33,120 bases of DNA from an uncultured Pelagibacteraceae bacterium (GTDB lineage: Bacteria; Pseudomonadota; Alphaproteobacteria; Pelagibacterales; Pelagibacteraceae): the NCBI GenBank assembly GCA_902579085.1, contig CACHFK010000008.1:1-33120 (forward strand), in the 5' to 3' direction. This document shows, piece after piece, positions 15,796-26,100 of the stretch (position 1 is the stretch's first letter; every line of letters starts with the position of its first letter). The position numbers and the translations under genes were made by a program. The notes beneath the pieces were generated by a model. It was given only the letters and a program-made list of their open reading frames with translations, was not told where the DNA came from and did no database searches.

Positions 15796-17184
15796 ATGAA
15801 AAAAAGAAAAGAATTTGACAGTATAGGAGCTATCAAAGTACCAGCAGATAAATACTGGGGAGCATCTACAGAAAGATCAAATAAATTTTTTAATATCGGA
15901 AAAATTCTTGTAAATAGTTCAATAATTCGTTCAATAGCAATTATAAAAAGATCTGCAGCTATAGTTCACAGGAAAGATAATCTGATTTCTGCCAAAATTA
16001 GTAATGCAATAGTAAAAGCTTCTAACGAGGTTATTTCTGGAAAACTTGATAAAAATTTTCCTTTAAAAGTGTGGCAAACTGGGTCTGGTACTCAAACTAA
16101 TATGAATGTTAATGAAGTTATAGCAAATAGGGCTATAGAAATATTAAAGGGTAAAAAAGGAACTAAAAAACCAGTTCATCCCAATGATCATGTTAACAAG
16201 TCTCAATCTACAAACGATGTTTTTCCAACTGCAATGCATATTTCTGTTGCCATCGAAACAATAAGTCAGTTGATACCAAATCTAAAAATATTAGAAAAAT
16301 CATTAAAAATAAAGTCAAATGAATTTAAAAAAATTGTAAAAATAGGAAGAACACACTTGCAAGATGCAACTCCTCTTACTTTAGGACAAGAGTTTTCTGG
16401 ATATCATGAACAATTAAAAAAAAGTATAGAAAGAATAAAATTTAGCATTAAAGATATTTTATTTTTAGCACAAGGAGGAACGGCTGTAGGAACGGGCTTA
16501 AACACAAAAAAAAATTTTGACAAAAAAATTACGAGAGAAATAAGCAAATATTGTAAAATACCTTTTAAACCAGCACCAAATAAATTCTCAGAATTAGCAG
16601 CGCACGATGCCATAGTAAGTTTTTCTGGAGCATTGAATGCATGTGCGGTAGCTTTAATGAAAATTTCAAATGATATTAGATTTCTTGGGTCTGGACCAAG
16701 AGCTGGCTATGGAGAGCTTATTTTACCAGAAAATGAACCTGGATCTTCAATAATGCCAGGCAAAGTTAATCCTACTCAGTGTGAAGCAGTAACTATGGTC
16801 TGTGTTAAAGTAATTGGAAATCATACGGGAATATCAATAGCTGGCACCCACGGACACTTTGAACTTAATGTGTTTAAACCTTTGATTGCTCATAACGTAC
16901 TTCAGTCAATTGATATACTGTCTGATAGTGTGAAAAATTTTAGTATGTATTGTGTAAAGGGGATTAAAGCAAATAAATTAAAAATTAAAGAACATTTGGA
17001 TAACTCATTAATGCTGGTAACTGCTTTAGCGCCCCAAATAGGATATGATAACGCTGCAAAAATTGCGAAAAAAGCTTTAAAGAATAATACAAAATTAAAA
17101 TATGAAGCTTTAAAATCAGGTTTAATAAGTGAAAAAGAGTATGACAAAATTGTCAATCCAAAAAAAATGATAGGGCCTAGTTAG
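15796..17184 (+). CDS. fumC: Fumarate hydratase class II
   Basis: Iron-free fumarase of 462 residues that hydrates fumarate to malate in the TCA cycle. The family motifs appear in order: QTGSGTQTNMNVNEV, HPNDHVNKSQSTND, GRTHLQDATPLTLGQE, and the superfamily signature GSSIMPGKVNP at about 317-327 with the flexible catalytic loop Ser. The usual length (about 460) supports the ATG at 15796 over a TTG four codons earlier. It is divergent from the MazG-like gene, and its 3' end overlaps that of the AsmA-like gene by four bases. Confidence 0.96.
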   Translation: MKKRKEFDSIGAIKVPADKYWGASTERSNKFFNIGKILVNSSIIRSIAIIKRSAAIVHRKDNLISAKISNAIVKASNEVISGKLDKNFPLKVWQTGSGTQTNMNVNEVIANRAIEILKGKKGTKKPVHPNDHVNKSQSTNDVFPTAMHISVAIETISQLIPNLKILEKSLKIKSNEFKKIVKIGRTHLQDATPLTLGQEFSGYHEQLKKSIERIKFSIKDILFLAQGGTAVGTGLNTKKNFDKKITREISKYCKIPFKPAPNKFSELAAHDAIVSFSGALNACAVALMKISNDIRFLGSGPRAGYGELILPENEPGSSIMPGKVNPTQCEAVTMVCVKVIGNHTGISIAGTHGHFELNVFKPLIAHNVLQSIDILSDSVKNFSMYCVKGIKANKLKIKEHLDNSLMLVTALAPQIGYDNAAKIAKKALKNNTKLKYEALKSGLISEKEYDKIVNPKKMIGPS

Positions 17185-18548
17185 GATAAAAATTTTCTAA
17201 TTAAAGACTTCAATTCTTGTAAATTTTTAATTATATAAAATTCCTCTGAAGAATTTTGTCTATCATCTTTATTTAAATATATATTAGATATAGATATCTC
17301 TCCATTATTAACATTTTTTTCAAAATCAAAATATATTTTATCTACATTTTTAATATTTTTTGAAGTTAATTGAAATTTTCTTGAAAATTCTTTTTTATTA
17401 TTTATTTCAAATACATTTTCTGAAGTAAATATTAAATCTCCTTTATCTTGATAATATCTGAAATCTGATTTTATTATTCCAATATCTTTGATCTTGAATA
17501 TCGAACTTTCTAATGTAATGATATTTTCTTTAATTGATAAATTAATTTTACCATCATTAATAATTGAATTCTTTAAATCATTAATAATTAAAGTTAATTT
17601 TCCATTAATATTATCTAAATATTCCTCATTAAGATTAAAAATAATATTTAATAAATTATCAATAAAAAAAGTATAATTTTTTTGTTCAATATTAATTATG
17701 GTATCAAAATAAAATGGATCTAAATCAATTTTTGAATTAAATTTAATTTTCTGGTTTTTATTTTCATTTGGAGAATTAATAAAAATCTCATTATTTTTAA
17801 AAATATAATTAAAAATAATATCTTCATTTAAAAAATTAATTGTACTTTTCCCTTTAAAATTTAAATTGTCATCAAATGAAAATAAGTTTTTAATATTTAC
17901 ATTTGGATTTTTAAATTTAATTTCATTTACCGATTTTTTTGGATTACTGTAAGATCTCTTCCAAGAAGATTGATAATCAATATCAAAAATATTTCCTTTT
18001 ATTTTTAATTCTTTAGAATTATTTTTTTTATTAATAAAATAATTTAATTTTATTAAAGGAGAAATAAGAAGAATATTATTATTATTGTCAATTAAAAAAA
18101 ATTTACTATTTTTAATATAAATAGGTTCATTTATTTTGAAATAAAGATGATTCCTAAAATCCAAAAGATCATCTTTTTTAAAATAAATGTTAGCGTTTTC
18201 TATTTCTATCCCATTGATTTTTATATTTGATTTAGAATATATTTTTTTGATAGGTATGAAAATTTTCAAATCACTAGTTTCAATTGTAGATGCTTTCTCA
18301 TTTTCAATATTAAGATATAGATTCGCTTTTTTAATTAAATAATGAGGCTTTGGAAATATTTTAAAAGAAATATCGTCTAATATTTTTAGATTAATCTTAT
18401 ATTCTAACGAAATCTTTTTTTCGATTACATTTTGCATGCTATTATATTTTAATAAAACTGGTAATGATAAAAACAAAATTGCAGTAAAAAAAATTATAAT
18501 TGATGGTAAAATAAAATGTGAAGAATTGATTTTTTTTCTTTTACTCAT
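17181..18548 (-). CDS. AsmA-like envelope protein
   Basis: A 455-residue protein with one N-terminal membrane helix (about 13-34). A long, beta-rich periplasmic region of low complexity follows, dominated by Asn, Lys, Ile and Phe. The opening FPKPHYLIKKANLYLNIE and the recurring short strands (KINGIEIENANIYF, KGNIFDIDYQSSW, KLTLIINDLKNS) are those of AsmA-family proteins. These are lipid-transport bridges between inner and outer membrane and are usually longer. The strong AT bias inflates Lys/Asn/Ile and makes family assignment moderate. The gene is divergent from uvrD with 34 bases between the starts. Confidence 0.6.
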   Translation of the reverse strand: MSKRKKINSSHFILPSIIIFFTAILFLSLPVLLKYNSMQNVIEKKISLEYKINLKILDDISFKIFPKPHYLIKKANLYLNIENEKASTIETSDLKIFIPIKKIYSKSNIKINGIEIENANIYFKKDDLLDFRNHLYFKINEPIYIKNSKFFLIDNNNNILLISPLIKLNYFINKKNNSKELKIKGNIFDIDYQSSWKRSYSNPKKSVNEIKFKNPNVNIKNLFSFDDNLNFKGKSTINFLNEDIIFNYIFKNNEIFINSPNENKNQKIKFNSKIDLDPFYFDTIINIEQKNYTFFIDNLLNIIFNLNEEYLDNINGKLTLIINDLKNSIINDGKINLSIKENIITLESSIFKIKDIGIIKSDFRYYQDKGDLIFTSENVFEINNKKEFSRKFQLTSKNIKNVDKIYFDFEKNVNNGEISISNIYLNKDDRQNSSEEFYIIKNLQELKSLIRKFLS

Positions 18549-18582
18549 AAAAATTAATATGGCTTATACTATAAAAAAATAA

Positions 18583-20613
18583 ATGTTAAATTCAGAATAT
18601 TTAAATAATTTAAATGAAAATCAAAAAGAAGCTACTTTATCCATTGAAGGACCGCTATTAATTGTTGCTGGAGCAGGATCAGGAAAAACCAAAGTCCTGA
18701 CATCAAGAATTGCACATATAATCAAGCAACATAAAGCTTTTCCAAATCAAATACTTGCTGTGACATTTACTAACAAAGCAGCTAAAGAAATGCAAATAAG
18801 AGTTTCAAAATTACTCAAAAAGGAGGCAACGGGTTTACCGTGGCTAGGAACGTTTCATTCGATTAGTGCAAAACTATTAAGAAAACATGCTGATGCGGTT
18901 GGTTTAAAAAGTAATTTTTCAATTATAGATCAAACAGACCAAGAAAGGTTAATAAAAAATATTTGTAAAGCAGAAAATGTAGATACAAAAAAAATATCAG
19001 CAAAGTATATATTGGCAATAATTGATAAGTGGAAAAATAAAGGATTATATCCTGACGATGTAATATTAAAAAAAAAAAATCCATTAGAAAAAAATTTTCT
19101 CGAAATTTACAAAATTTACCAAAAAAAATTAATTGATCTAAATGCGGCAGATTTTAGTGACTTAATTCTGCATACAGTAAAAATATTTAAAAACTATAAA
19201 GATATTTCAGAATTATATTCTAAAAAATTTAAATATATACTAGTTGATGAATATCAAGATACAAATTTTATTCAAAGTGAATGGTTAAAACATTTATCAG
19301 AATATAATAGAAATATATGCTGTGTTGGAGATGACGATCAATCAATATATAGCTGGAGAGGAGCTGAGATTAAAAATTTTTTAGAATTCGATAAAGTTTA
19401 TGAAAATACAAAAATTATTCGATTGGAGAAAAATTATAGATCTACCCAAAACATCTTAAATGTAGCTTCAAGCTTAATTGAAAATAATCAAAACAGAGTA
19501 GGAAAAAAATTATTCACAAATCATGATGATGGTGAAAAAGTAACATTAACATGTTTTAGAAATGTAAAAGATGAAGCAACTGAAATTGGGGCAAAAATTG
19601 AAAATTTAAAAAAAAAATATTCTTTAAACGAGATTGCAATATTAGTTAGAGCAATTTTTCAAACTAGAGAATTTGAAGAAAGATTTTTAAAAATTGGAAT
19701 TCCGTATAGAATTATTGGTGGAATTAAATTTTATGAAAGAGCAGAAATTAAAGATTGTATCGCTTATTTAAGAATTATTCATCAGCCTTTGGATGATCTG
19801 TCTTTTGAAAGAATAATTAATACTCCCAAAAGATCTGTGGGAGATACAACAATTAAAATTATTAACGAATATGCAAAAATAAATAATTGTTCCCTGGAAA
19901 TTGCATCAAACAAATTAATAGAAGAAAATAAAATAAAGCCTAAAACAAAAATAGGTTTAGTCTCACTATTAAATTTTTTAAAAAAATGGAGAAGTGATTT
20001 AAAAAGTAGTTCGAATCACAATAAATTATTGCAAGTTATATTAGATGAATCTGGCTACAGCGAAATGTTAAAGAATAAAAAAGATTTAGAAAATGAAAAT
20101 AGATTGGAAAATATTAAAGAACTTTTAAATGCAATGAAAGAATTTGATAATCTTGAGAGTTTTTTAGAACATGTCGCACTTGCAACATCTCTTGACCAAG
20201 ATTGGCAAAATGAGAAGGTAAATTTAATGACAATGCATTCATCAAAAGGTCTCGAATTTGATGTTGTTTTTTTACCGGGCTGGGAAGAAGGATTATTTCC
20301 TCATCAAAAAAGCATTGAAGAAAAGGGAGAAAATGGGATAGAAGAAGAAAGAAGATTAGCTTATGTTGGTATTACCAGAGCAAAAAAATTAGCTAAAATT
20401 TCATTTTCGATGAATAGATTTTATCAAGGGGATTGGATAGATAGTATGGCGTCAAGATTTGTAGACGAGCTACCAGACGAATTCATAAAAAAAAGTAATA
20501 ATTTTATTGAAGAAAACTCTGATGATTTTGAATTTAATCAAGACATAGATTTTGATGAAGAAGCAAGAAGTCCGGGTTGGATTAGGTACCAAAAAAAATT
20601 AAATGATAAGTAA
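18583..20613 (+). CDS. uvrD: UvrD/PcrA superfamily 1 DNA helicase
   Basis: A 676-residue 3'-5' helicase for nucleotide-excision and mismatch repair. All SF1A motifs are visible: the Q motif NENQKEAT (11-18), Walker A AGAGSGKT (29-36), TFTNKAAKEM (Ia), VDEYQDTN (II), GDDDQSIYSWRGA (III), LEKNYRST (IV), VNLMTMHSSKGLEFDVVF (V) and EERRLAYVGITRAKK (VI). The C-terminal tail is short and acidic and ends GWIRYQKK. Rep is an alternative, but the motif set and length favour UvrD/PcrA. Its last 11 bases overlap the start of the aminopeptidase P gene in another frame. Confidence 0.94.
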   Translation: MLNSEYLNNLNENQKEATLSIEGPLLIVAGAGSGKTKVLTSRIAHIIKQHKAFPNQILAVTFTNKAAKEMQIRVSKLLKKEATGLPWLGTFHSISAKLLRKHADAVGLKSNFSIIDQTDQERLIKNICKAENVDTKKISAKYILAIIDKWKNKGLYPDDVILKKKNPLEKNFLEIYKIYQKKLIDLNAADFSDLILHTVKIFKNYKDISELYSKKFKYILVDEYQDTNFIQSEWLKHLSEYNRNICCVGDDDQSIYSWRGAEIKNFLEFDKVYENTKIIRLEKNYRSTQNILNVASSLIENNQNRVGKKLFTNHDDGEKVTLTCFRNVKDEATEIGAKIENLKKKYSLNEIAILVRAIFQTREFEERFLKIGIPYRIIGGIKFYERAEIKDCIAYLRIIHQPLDDLSFERIINTPKRSVGDTTIKIINEYAKINNCSLEIASNKLIEENKIKPKTKIGLVSLLNFLKKWRSDLKSSSNHNKLLQVILDESGYSEMLKNKKDLENENRLENIKELLNAMKEFDNLESFLEHVALATSLDQDWQNEKVNLMTMHSSKGLEFDVVFLPGWEEGLFPHQKSIEEKGENGIEEERRLAYVGITRAKKLAKISFSMNRFYQGDWIDSMASRFVDELPDEFIKKSNNFIEENSDDFEFNQDIDFDEEARSPGWIRYQKKLNDK

Positions 20614-22294
20614 AATAAAATATATAATTAAAAAAAAGAACTTAGACGGTTACGTTGTTCCAAAGAATGATAAATTTTTTACTGAATATTCTAAAATTAG
20701 TAATCTTGAATTAGTATCTAATTTTAGTGGTTCTGCTGGTTTTGCAATAATTTTAAAAAAGGAAAATTATCTTTTTGTTGATGGAAGATATACAATTCAA
20801 GCAAAAAAGCAGTCTGGAAAAAATTTTAAAATATTTGAAATTCCTTTAATTTGGCCCAGAAATATTTTTAAGAGTTTAAAAAAAAGATTAAATCTTGGAT
20901 TTGATCCAAAACTATTTACTTATACTACTTTAAAACAATATTTTAATAATACATGTGATTTGACACCAATAAATGAAGATTTATTTTTAAAAAAAAATAA
21001 GAGTCTTAAAGTAAATAAATTTTATAAATTAGACGAAAAAATTGTAGGAGAAAGTTCTAGATCAAAAATTAATAGTGTTATCAAAATATTAAATAAGAAA
21101 AAAATAGACTATCTATTTATAAGTGCTGGAGAAAATGTATGCTGGTTAATGAATATTAGAGGTAAAGATTTACCAAACTCACCTATTGCTAACTGTAATT
21201 TGATTTTAACCAAAAGTAGAAAAATTTATTTTTTTTCTAAATTAAATAAAATATCAAAAATAAAAAAAAAATTTGTTAATCAAAAGGTATTATTCTATGA
21301 AGAAGATAAATTATTTGAAATTTTGAGATCACTGAAAACTGGTAGTTTTTGCATAGATGAAAAAACCTGTTCTGTATTTAATGAAGAATTGATTAAATCA
21401 AATTTCATAATTAAAGAAAGAAATGATTTTATTTATCATTTAAAATCTATAAAAAATAAAATTGAAATTAAAAGTATGATGAAAGCCCACATAGAAGATG
21501 GTGTTGCTTTAACAAAATTTTTATATTGGATAAAAAATTTAAAAGAAATAAATTTAACAGAACAACAAGTTGAAAAAAAGTTAGAAAGTTTTAGAAAACA
21601 AAATAAAAATTATTTATATCCAAGTTTTGATACAATTGCTGGTTCTGGACCTAATGGTGCAATAATTCATTACAGATCAAATAAAGCATCAAACAGAAAA
21701 TTAAATAAAAATGAATTGTTGTTATTGGATTCAGGAGGGCAATACAAATGGGGCACTACAGATGTAACTAGAACAATATGCTTTTCTAAGGTCCCAAAAA
21801 AAATAAAAGAATTGTACACTAGAGTTCTAAAAGGCCATATTGCAGTTGCTCAAAGCGATATTATAAAGGATAAAGTGGGTCATAATGTTGATAATAAAGC
21901 TAGACAAAGCTTAAATAAAATTAATTTAGATTATAGACATGGCACAGGCCACGGTGTTGGCTTTTTTTTAAATGTTCATGAAGGTCCACAAAGTATATCA
22001 AAAAATAATTATATTAAATTAAAAGAAGGAATGATTGTAAGTAATGAACCTGGTTATTATTTAGAAAATAAGTTTGGAATTAGAATTGAAAATTTAGTTT
22101 TTATAAAAAAAATATTAAAAAAACTACGTTTTGTAAATCTTACATTTGTCCCGATTGATAAAGATTTAATCGAGGAAAAAATGCTAACTAATAATGAAAA
22201 AAATTATTTATTTAATTATCATTTAGAAACTTATTCTAAAATTTCTCCATTTTTAAATAAAAAACAAAAAAAATGGTTAGCAAAATTAATCTAA
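20603..22294 (+). CDS. pepP: Xaa-Pro aminopeptidase (aminopeptidase P, three-domain M24B type)
   Basis: A 563-residue cytosolic metallopeptidase that removes N-terminal residues preceding proline. There are two creatinase-type N-terminal domains (about 1-130 and 150-285), then the pita-bread M24 domain. The dinuclear metal ligands are visible as LLLDSGGQYKWGTTDVTRT (two Asp), HGTGHGVG (His), SNEPGYY (Glu) and GIRIENL (Glu). The C-terminal extension (LTFVPIDKDLI ... LNKKQKKWLAKL) belongs to the long form (PF16188-type tail) related to eukaryotic XPNPEP1, rather than the about 440-residue E. coli PepP. Its start lies within the end of uvrD, and its 3' end overlaps that of ligA by nine bases. 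Confidence 0.9.
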   Translation: MISKIKYIIKKKNLDGYVVPKNDKFFTEYSKISNLELVSNFSGSAGFAIILKKENYLFVDGRYTIQAKKQSGKNFKIFEIPLIWPRNIFKSLKKRLNLGFDPKLFTYTTLKQYFNNTCDLTPINEDLFLKKNKSLKVNKFYKLDEKIVGESSRSKINSVIKILNKKKIDYLFISAGENVCWLMNIRGKDLPNSPIANCNLILTKSRKIYFFSKLNKISKIKKKFVNQKVLFYEEDKLFEILRSLKTGSFCIDEKTCSVFNEELIKSNFIIKERNDFIYHLKSIKNKIEIKSMMKAHIEDGVALTKFLYWIKNLKEINLTEQQVEKKLESFRKQNKNYLYPSFDTIAGSGPNGAIIHYRSNKASNRKLNKNELLLLDSGGQYKWGTTDVTRTICFSKVPKKIKELYTRVLKGHIAVAQSDIIKDKVGHNVDNKARQSLNKINLDYRHGTGHGVGFFLNVHEGPQSISKNNYIKLKEGMIVSNEPGYYLENKFGIRIENLVFIKKILKKLRFVNLTFVPIDKDLIEEKMLTNNEKNYLFNYHLETYSKISPFLNKKQKKWLAKLI

Positions 22295-24292
22295 AAGTTT
22301 AGACCACTCTTGTTGTTTTAAAATTTTAACGCCTATTTTTTTTGCTGATTCAACTTTTTTAGCAGTTGGCTTTTCACCAATTACTAAATAGTCTAATTTT
22401 TTAGTAACACTACTAACAATGCTGCCTGAATTTTCCTCAATTAAGCTTTTAGCCTCAGCTCTACTAATATTTTGTAATTTGCCAGTAAACATGAAAGATT
22501 TATTCTTTAATTTTCCTTCTTTATTAATTTCCCAGTCTTTAATTTTTAGTATTTCGCTTAATTTCTCTACAACTTTAATATTTATTTTATTTTGAAAAAA
22601 TTTTTCTAAAGATTTAATTTGAGTTTCTCCAATTCCGTCTATGTTTATAAGCTCGTTGATATTATTTTTTTTAGCTAAGTTAAAAAAATTTTTCATAGTT
22701 TTTGTAAAATCTGCGATAATTTTAGCATTTTCCATTCCTATATGTCTTATTCCTAATGAAAAAATAAATTTCTCTAATGTAACTTCTTTTGAACTTTCGA
22801 TTGAATATTTTAAATTTGAGGCTGATTGTGAGCCCCATCCATCAAGAGAGGATATTTTTTGGTAATTTAAATGATAGATATCCTGCGGAAATTTAATAAA
22901 TTGTAAATCCCAGAATTTTTCTACAACTTTTTTTCCTAAACCATCAATATTTATCGCGTCTTTGGATATAAAATGTTTAATTTTCTCTACAGCAATTTTT
23001 TCACAATCAAATCCTCTATCTGGGCACCTTCTTACAGCATCATACTTTTTGGTTAATTTATTGAATTCTTTTATTGTATCAAAGCCACAAGGACATTTTT
23101 TTGGAAAAATAAATTTTTTAGATTTTTTTCTTCTCTTTTTTAAGTCTACTTCTAAAACATGAGGTATAACATCTCCTGCTCTCTCAATTTTTACAGTGTC
23201 ACCGATTCTAATATCTTTTCTCAAAATTTCATCTTCATTATGTAAAGTTGCATTTGATACAACTACACCTCCAATATTGACTGACTTTACTTTAGCAACT
23301 GGTGTTAAGGCTCCAGTTCTTCCAACCTGTATATCTATATTTAATATTTCTGAATATGCATGATCTGCAGAAAATTTATGTGCAATTGCCCATCTAGGGG
23401 AATTAGAGGTAAAACCCAATCTTCTTTGTAACTGTATGTTATTTACTTTATAAACTAACCCATCAATATCATATTTTAAATCAAACCTTTTTTTTTCAAA
23501 TTGCTGGTGAAAGTTCACTAACCCATTAACACTTTTAATAACTTCATTGTACTCACTTGTTAAAAATCCCCACGATTTTAACTCTTTTAAAAAGTCAGAT
23601 TGATTTTTAAATTTATTTTCACTCATAAAACCAAATGTATAAGCAATAAATTTTAGTGGAATTTTACTTGTTTCTTTTGGATTTTTTTGTCTAAGTGAGC
23701 CTGAAGCTGCATTCCTAGGGTTGGCAAAGCTTGCTTTAATTTTTTGAAAGTCATCTTTGTTTATGTAAACCTCTCCTCTTATTTCGATATCTTTAGGAAA
23801 ATTGATGTTTGTAATCTTATGAGGAATATCCTTAATAGTTTTTAAATTTTCTGTAATTATTTCTCCTTCTGTTCCATCACCTCTTGATACTCCATAAATA
23901 AGAACTCCATTTTTATATGTTAGGGATGCAGAAATTCCATCAATTTTAGGTTCAACGCTGTAGTTTAAATCAACTTTTTCATTTAAAAAATTAAATATTT
24001 TTTTTTCAAAATTAAATAGATCCTCTTCATCAAATGCGTTCGATAAAGATAACATTTTTTCTTTATGCTTATACTTGGCAAAATTTTTTGATGGCTTAAA
24101 TCCTACTATTTTTGAAGGAGAAAAATTACTTTTTAAATATGCGTGTTCCTTTTCTAAATTTAATATTTGCCTTTTTAATTTATCGTACTCTTTGTCAGAA
24201 ATTTCTGGGGAACTATTTTCATAATAGAATTTATTATGTTTTTTTAATTCATCTATTTTTTTTTGATAATCTTGTTTAATATTTTTATTCAT
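22286..24292 (-). CDS. ligA: NAD(+)-dependent DNA ligase
   Basis: Replicative ligase of 668 residues. Domain Ia (about 1-65) binds NMN. The adenylation domain has the KxDG motif with nucleophile K116 (EPKIDG), followed by GDGTEGE and NPRNAASGSLRQ. An OB-fold, a four-Cys zinc finger (CPCGFD ... RRCPDRGFDC), helix-hairpin-helix repeats (LDGWGSQSA, IDGIGETQI) and a C-terminal BRCT domain (about 590-668) complete the standard architecture. It is the last gene of the minus-strand envelope and division cluster, nine bases after bamD. In many alphaproteobacteria recN lies between these two genes; here it does not. Confidence 0.97.
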   Translation of the reverse strand: MNKNIKQDYQKKIDELKKHNKFYYENSSPEISDKEYDKLKRQILNLEKEHAYLKSNFSPSKIVGFKPSKNFAKYKHKEKMLSLSNAFDEEDLFNFEKKIFNFLNEKVDLNYSVEPKIDGISASLTYKNGVLIYGVSRGDGTEGEIITENLKTIKDIPHKITNINFPKDIEIRGEVYINKDDFQKIKASFANPRNAASGSLRQKNPKETSKIPLKFIAYTFGFMSENKFKNQSDFLKELKSWGFLTSEYNEVIKSVNGLVNFHQQFEKKRFDLKYDIDGLVYKVNNIQLQRRLGFTSNSPRWAIAHKFSADHAYSEILNIDIQVGRTGALTPVAKVKSVNIGGVVVSNATLHNEDEILRKDIRIGDTVKIERAGDVIPHVLEVDLKKRRKKSKKFIFPKKCPCGFDTIKEFNKLTKKYDAVRRCPDRGFDCEKIAVEKIKHFISKDAINIDGLGKKVVEKFWDLQFIKFPQDIYHLNYQKISSLDGWGSQSASNLKYSIESSKEVTLEKFIFSLGIRHIGMENAKIIADFTKTMKNFFNLAKKNNINELINIDGIGETQIKSLEKFFQNKINIKVVEKLSEILKIKDWEINKEGKLKNKSFMFTGKLQNISRAEAKSLIEENSGSIVSSVTKKLDYLVIGEKPTAKKVESAKKIGVKILKQQEWSKLLD

Positions 24293-24301
24293 TAAATCTA
24301 G

Positions 24302-25141
24302 TTATTTAAGTAGATCTTTGAATTTTTTAATTATTGATTTCTCTTTTTTTTTATTTTTTCTTTTAGAAATCTTTACATAATCTTTATTTAATACTGAATA
24401 AGATTTTTCATACCACTTACTAGATTGATAATTATATCCTAATAATGCAGCATATTTTTTAGACTCTTCTATCAATCCTAATTTGTAATGTAATTCTACT
24501 AACCTATGAAGTGCTTCTTCTACATAGATTGTTGTATCATAATCTTTCAATACTATTTTAAATCTATTGATCGCAGGTATCCATTTTTCTTTTTCAATAT
24601 AAAATCTAGCTAAATACATTTCTTTTGATGCTAAAAGTTCTTGGATTAATTCTAACTTGAATTCAGAATCTAATGCAAAGTCAGTTTCCGGATATTGTTT
24701 TATTATAATGTTAAAGTATTTTTTTGCTTTTAAAATTTCATTTAAATCTTTTTTTTCGTCAACTATTTGATCATAATGACTAAGAGCCAATAAATAATAA
24801 GCATAATCTCTTCTTGGATGATTTTTATATTTATCTAAAAATTTTTCTAGTTCAAGAATAGCATCACTATAATAAAAATATGAAAAATAAGAATAAGCTG
24901 CCATTAAAGCAGCTCTAGGTGCCCAAATTGATTGGGGATATAACAACTCAGCTTCATTAAATTTTTTTGCAGCAAATGTAGCATCGCCTCTTTCAAACTC
25001 TTTTAGCCCATCATTATAAGCTTTTATCATTTGCATTTCTAAACTTTCCCTTTCTACTATAGATATTTTTTCTTTTTCTTTAGTACATGAAGCGTTTAAA
25101 AAAATTAAAACTATAATTAAATATAGTAAATGAAATTTCAT
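24302..25141 (-). CDS. bamD: Outer-membrane assembly lipoprotein BamD
   Basis: A 279-residue TPR lipoprotein of the BAM complex, which inserts beta-barrel proteins into the outer membrane. The N-terminus is a lipoprotein signal with lipobox LNASC, lipidated Cys at position 19. TPR-like helical pairs fill the rest: AYNDGLKEFERGDATFAAKKF, LYPQSIWAPRAALMAAYSYF, LDKYKNHPRRDYAYYLLAL, YPETDFALDSEFKL and others. The C-terminus is strongly basic (KISKRKNKKKEKSIIKK). The position between lpxC and ligA matches the alphaproteobacterial order and supports the call. Confidence 0.93.
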   Translation of the reverse strand: MKFHLLYLIIVLIFLNASCTKEKEKISIVERESLEMQMIKAYNDGLKEFERGDATFAAKKFNEAELLYPQSIWAPRAALMAAYSYFSYFYYSDAILELEKFLDKYKNHPRRDYAYYLLALSHYDQIVDEKKDLNEILKAKKYFNIIIKQYPETDFALDSEFKLELIQELLASKEMYLARFYIEKEKWIPAINRFKIVLKDYDTTIYVEEALHRLVELHYKLGLIEESKKYAALLGYNYQSSKWYEKSYSVLNKDYVKISKRKNKKKEKSIIKKFKDLLK

Positions 25142-25179
25142 TTTTAGATTTTATCAGAATTTACTAAAAATTCTAATAA

Positions 25180-26100
25180 TTATGCAATTGACTTTAGCTG
25201 GTTCTTGCTTGCCAAGGAATGAGGTAAATTTTTACCTTTAATTTCTATTAATGAATAGTTCTTTTGATCAGCAAATAATTTTCTGAGCAATTTATTTGTT
25301 AAATTGTGTCCACCTTGAGAACATACAACAGAACCAATTATTCTATAACCTGATAAATACAAGTCTCCCATGCAATCCAAAATTTTATGATTTACAAACT
25401 CATTTTGATTTCTTAAACCACCTTCATTCATCAGTATATTATCTTTTACAACTAGTGCATTATCCAAACTTCCACCTTTTCCAAGTCCTTTGTCTTTTAA
25501 TTTTTCAATATCTTCATATAAACAAAAAGTTCTAGAATTATATATATCCGTTAAATCATCTTCATATATACTTACTTTATTTCTTTGAGATTTGATAAAA
25601 GGATTTTGATATTTAATTTCAAAATCTATATCTAAACTTACATTTGATTTATTAATTGAAATTATTTTTTCACCTTCTTTAACTTCAACTTGTTGTTCCA
25701 CTTTAATTAACTTTATAGGCATTTCACTAATTTGAACACCTGCTTGCATTATCAGCTCTACAAAATTTTTTGCAGAACCATCCATAATTGGAACTTCCTG
25801 AGAAGTTATTTCTACAATTGCATTATCAATACCAAGACCATAAAATGCACCCATCAAATGTTCAATTGTCGAAACTTTAGTCCCATAATAATTTGAGATT
25901 GTTGTACAGAGAGTTGCATCTATAACATTGTTATAGTTCGGAATTATTTCATTTTGTTTATTTAAATCTATCCTTTTAAAAATAATCCCTGTATTAGGTG
26001 GCGCAGGCAAAATAGTTAAGTGAGCTTTTAAACCAGTATGAATACCAATTCCATCAATGGATATTTTATTTTTAATAGTTTTTTGGGTTAGTATCGACAC
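25180..26100 (-). CDS. lpxC: UDP-3-O-acyl-N-acetylglucosamine deacetylase LpxC
   Basis: Committed step of lipid A synthesis in the cytosol: zinc-dependent deacetylation of UDP-3-O-acyl-GlcNAc. At 306 residues it has the family size. The zinc ligands are H81 (STIEHLMGAFYGLGID), H238 and D242 (NHKILDCMGD), and H265 (SQGGHN) is the catalytic base; the last three numbers equal those of the E. coli enzyme. The substrate-entry motif VPIMDGSA is present. Translation begins at GTG. It lies 62 bases after ftsA, where most alphaproteobacteria have ftsZ. A functional LpxC implies a lipid-A-bearing outer membrane. Confidence 0.96.
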   Translation of the reverse strand: MSILTQKTIKNKISIDGIGIHTGLKAHLTILPAPPNTGIIFKRIDLNKQNEIIPNYNNVIDATLCTTISNYYGTKVSTIEHLMGAFYGLGIDNAIVEITSQEVPIMDGSAKNFVELIMQAGVQISEMPIKLIKVEQQVEVKEGEKIISINKSNVSLDIDFEIKYQNPFIKSQRNKVSIYEDDLTDIYNSRTFCLYEDIEKLKDKGLGKGGSLDNALVVKDNILMNEGGLRNQNEFVNHKILDCMGDLYLSGYRIIGSVVCSQGGHNLTNKLLRKLFADQKNYSLIEIKGKNLPHSLASKNQLKSIA

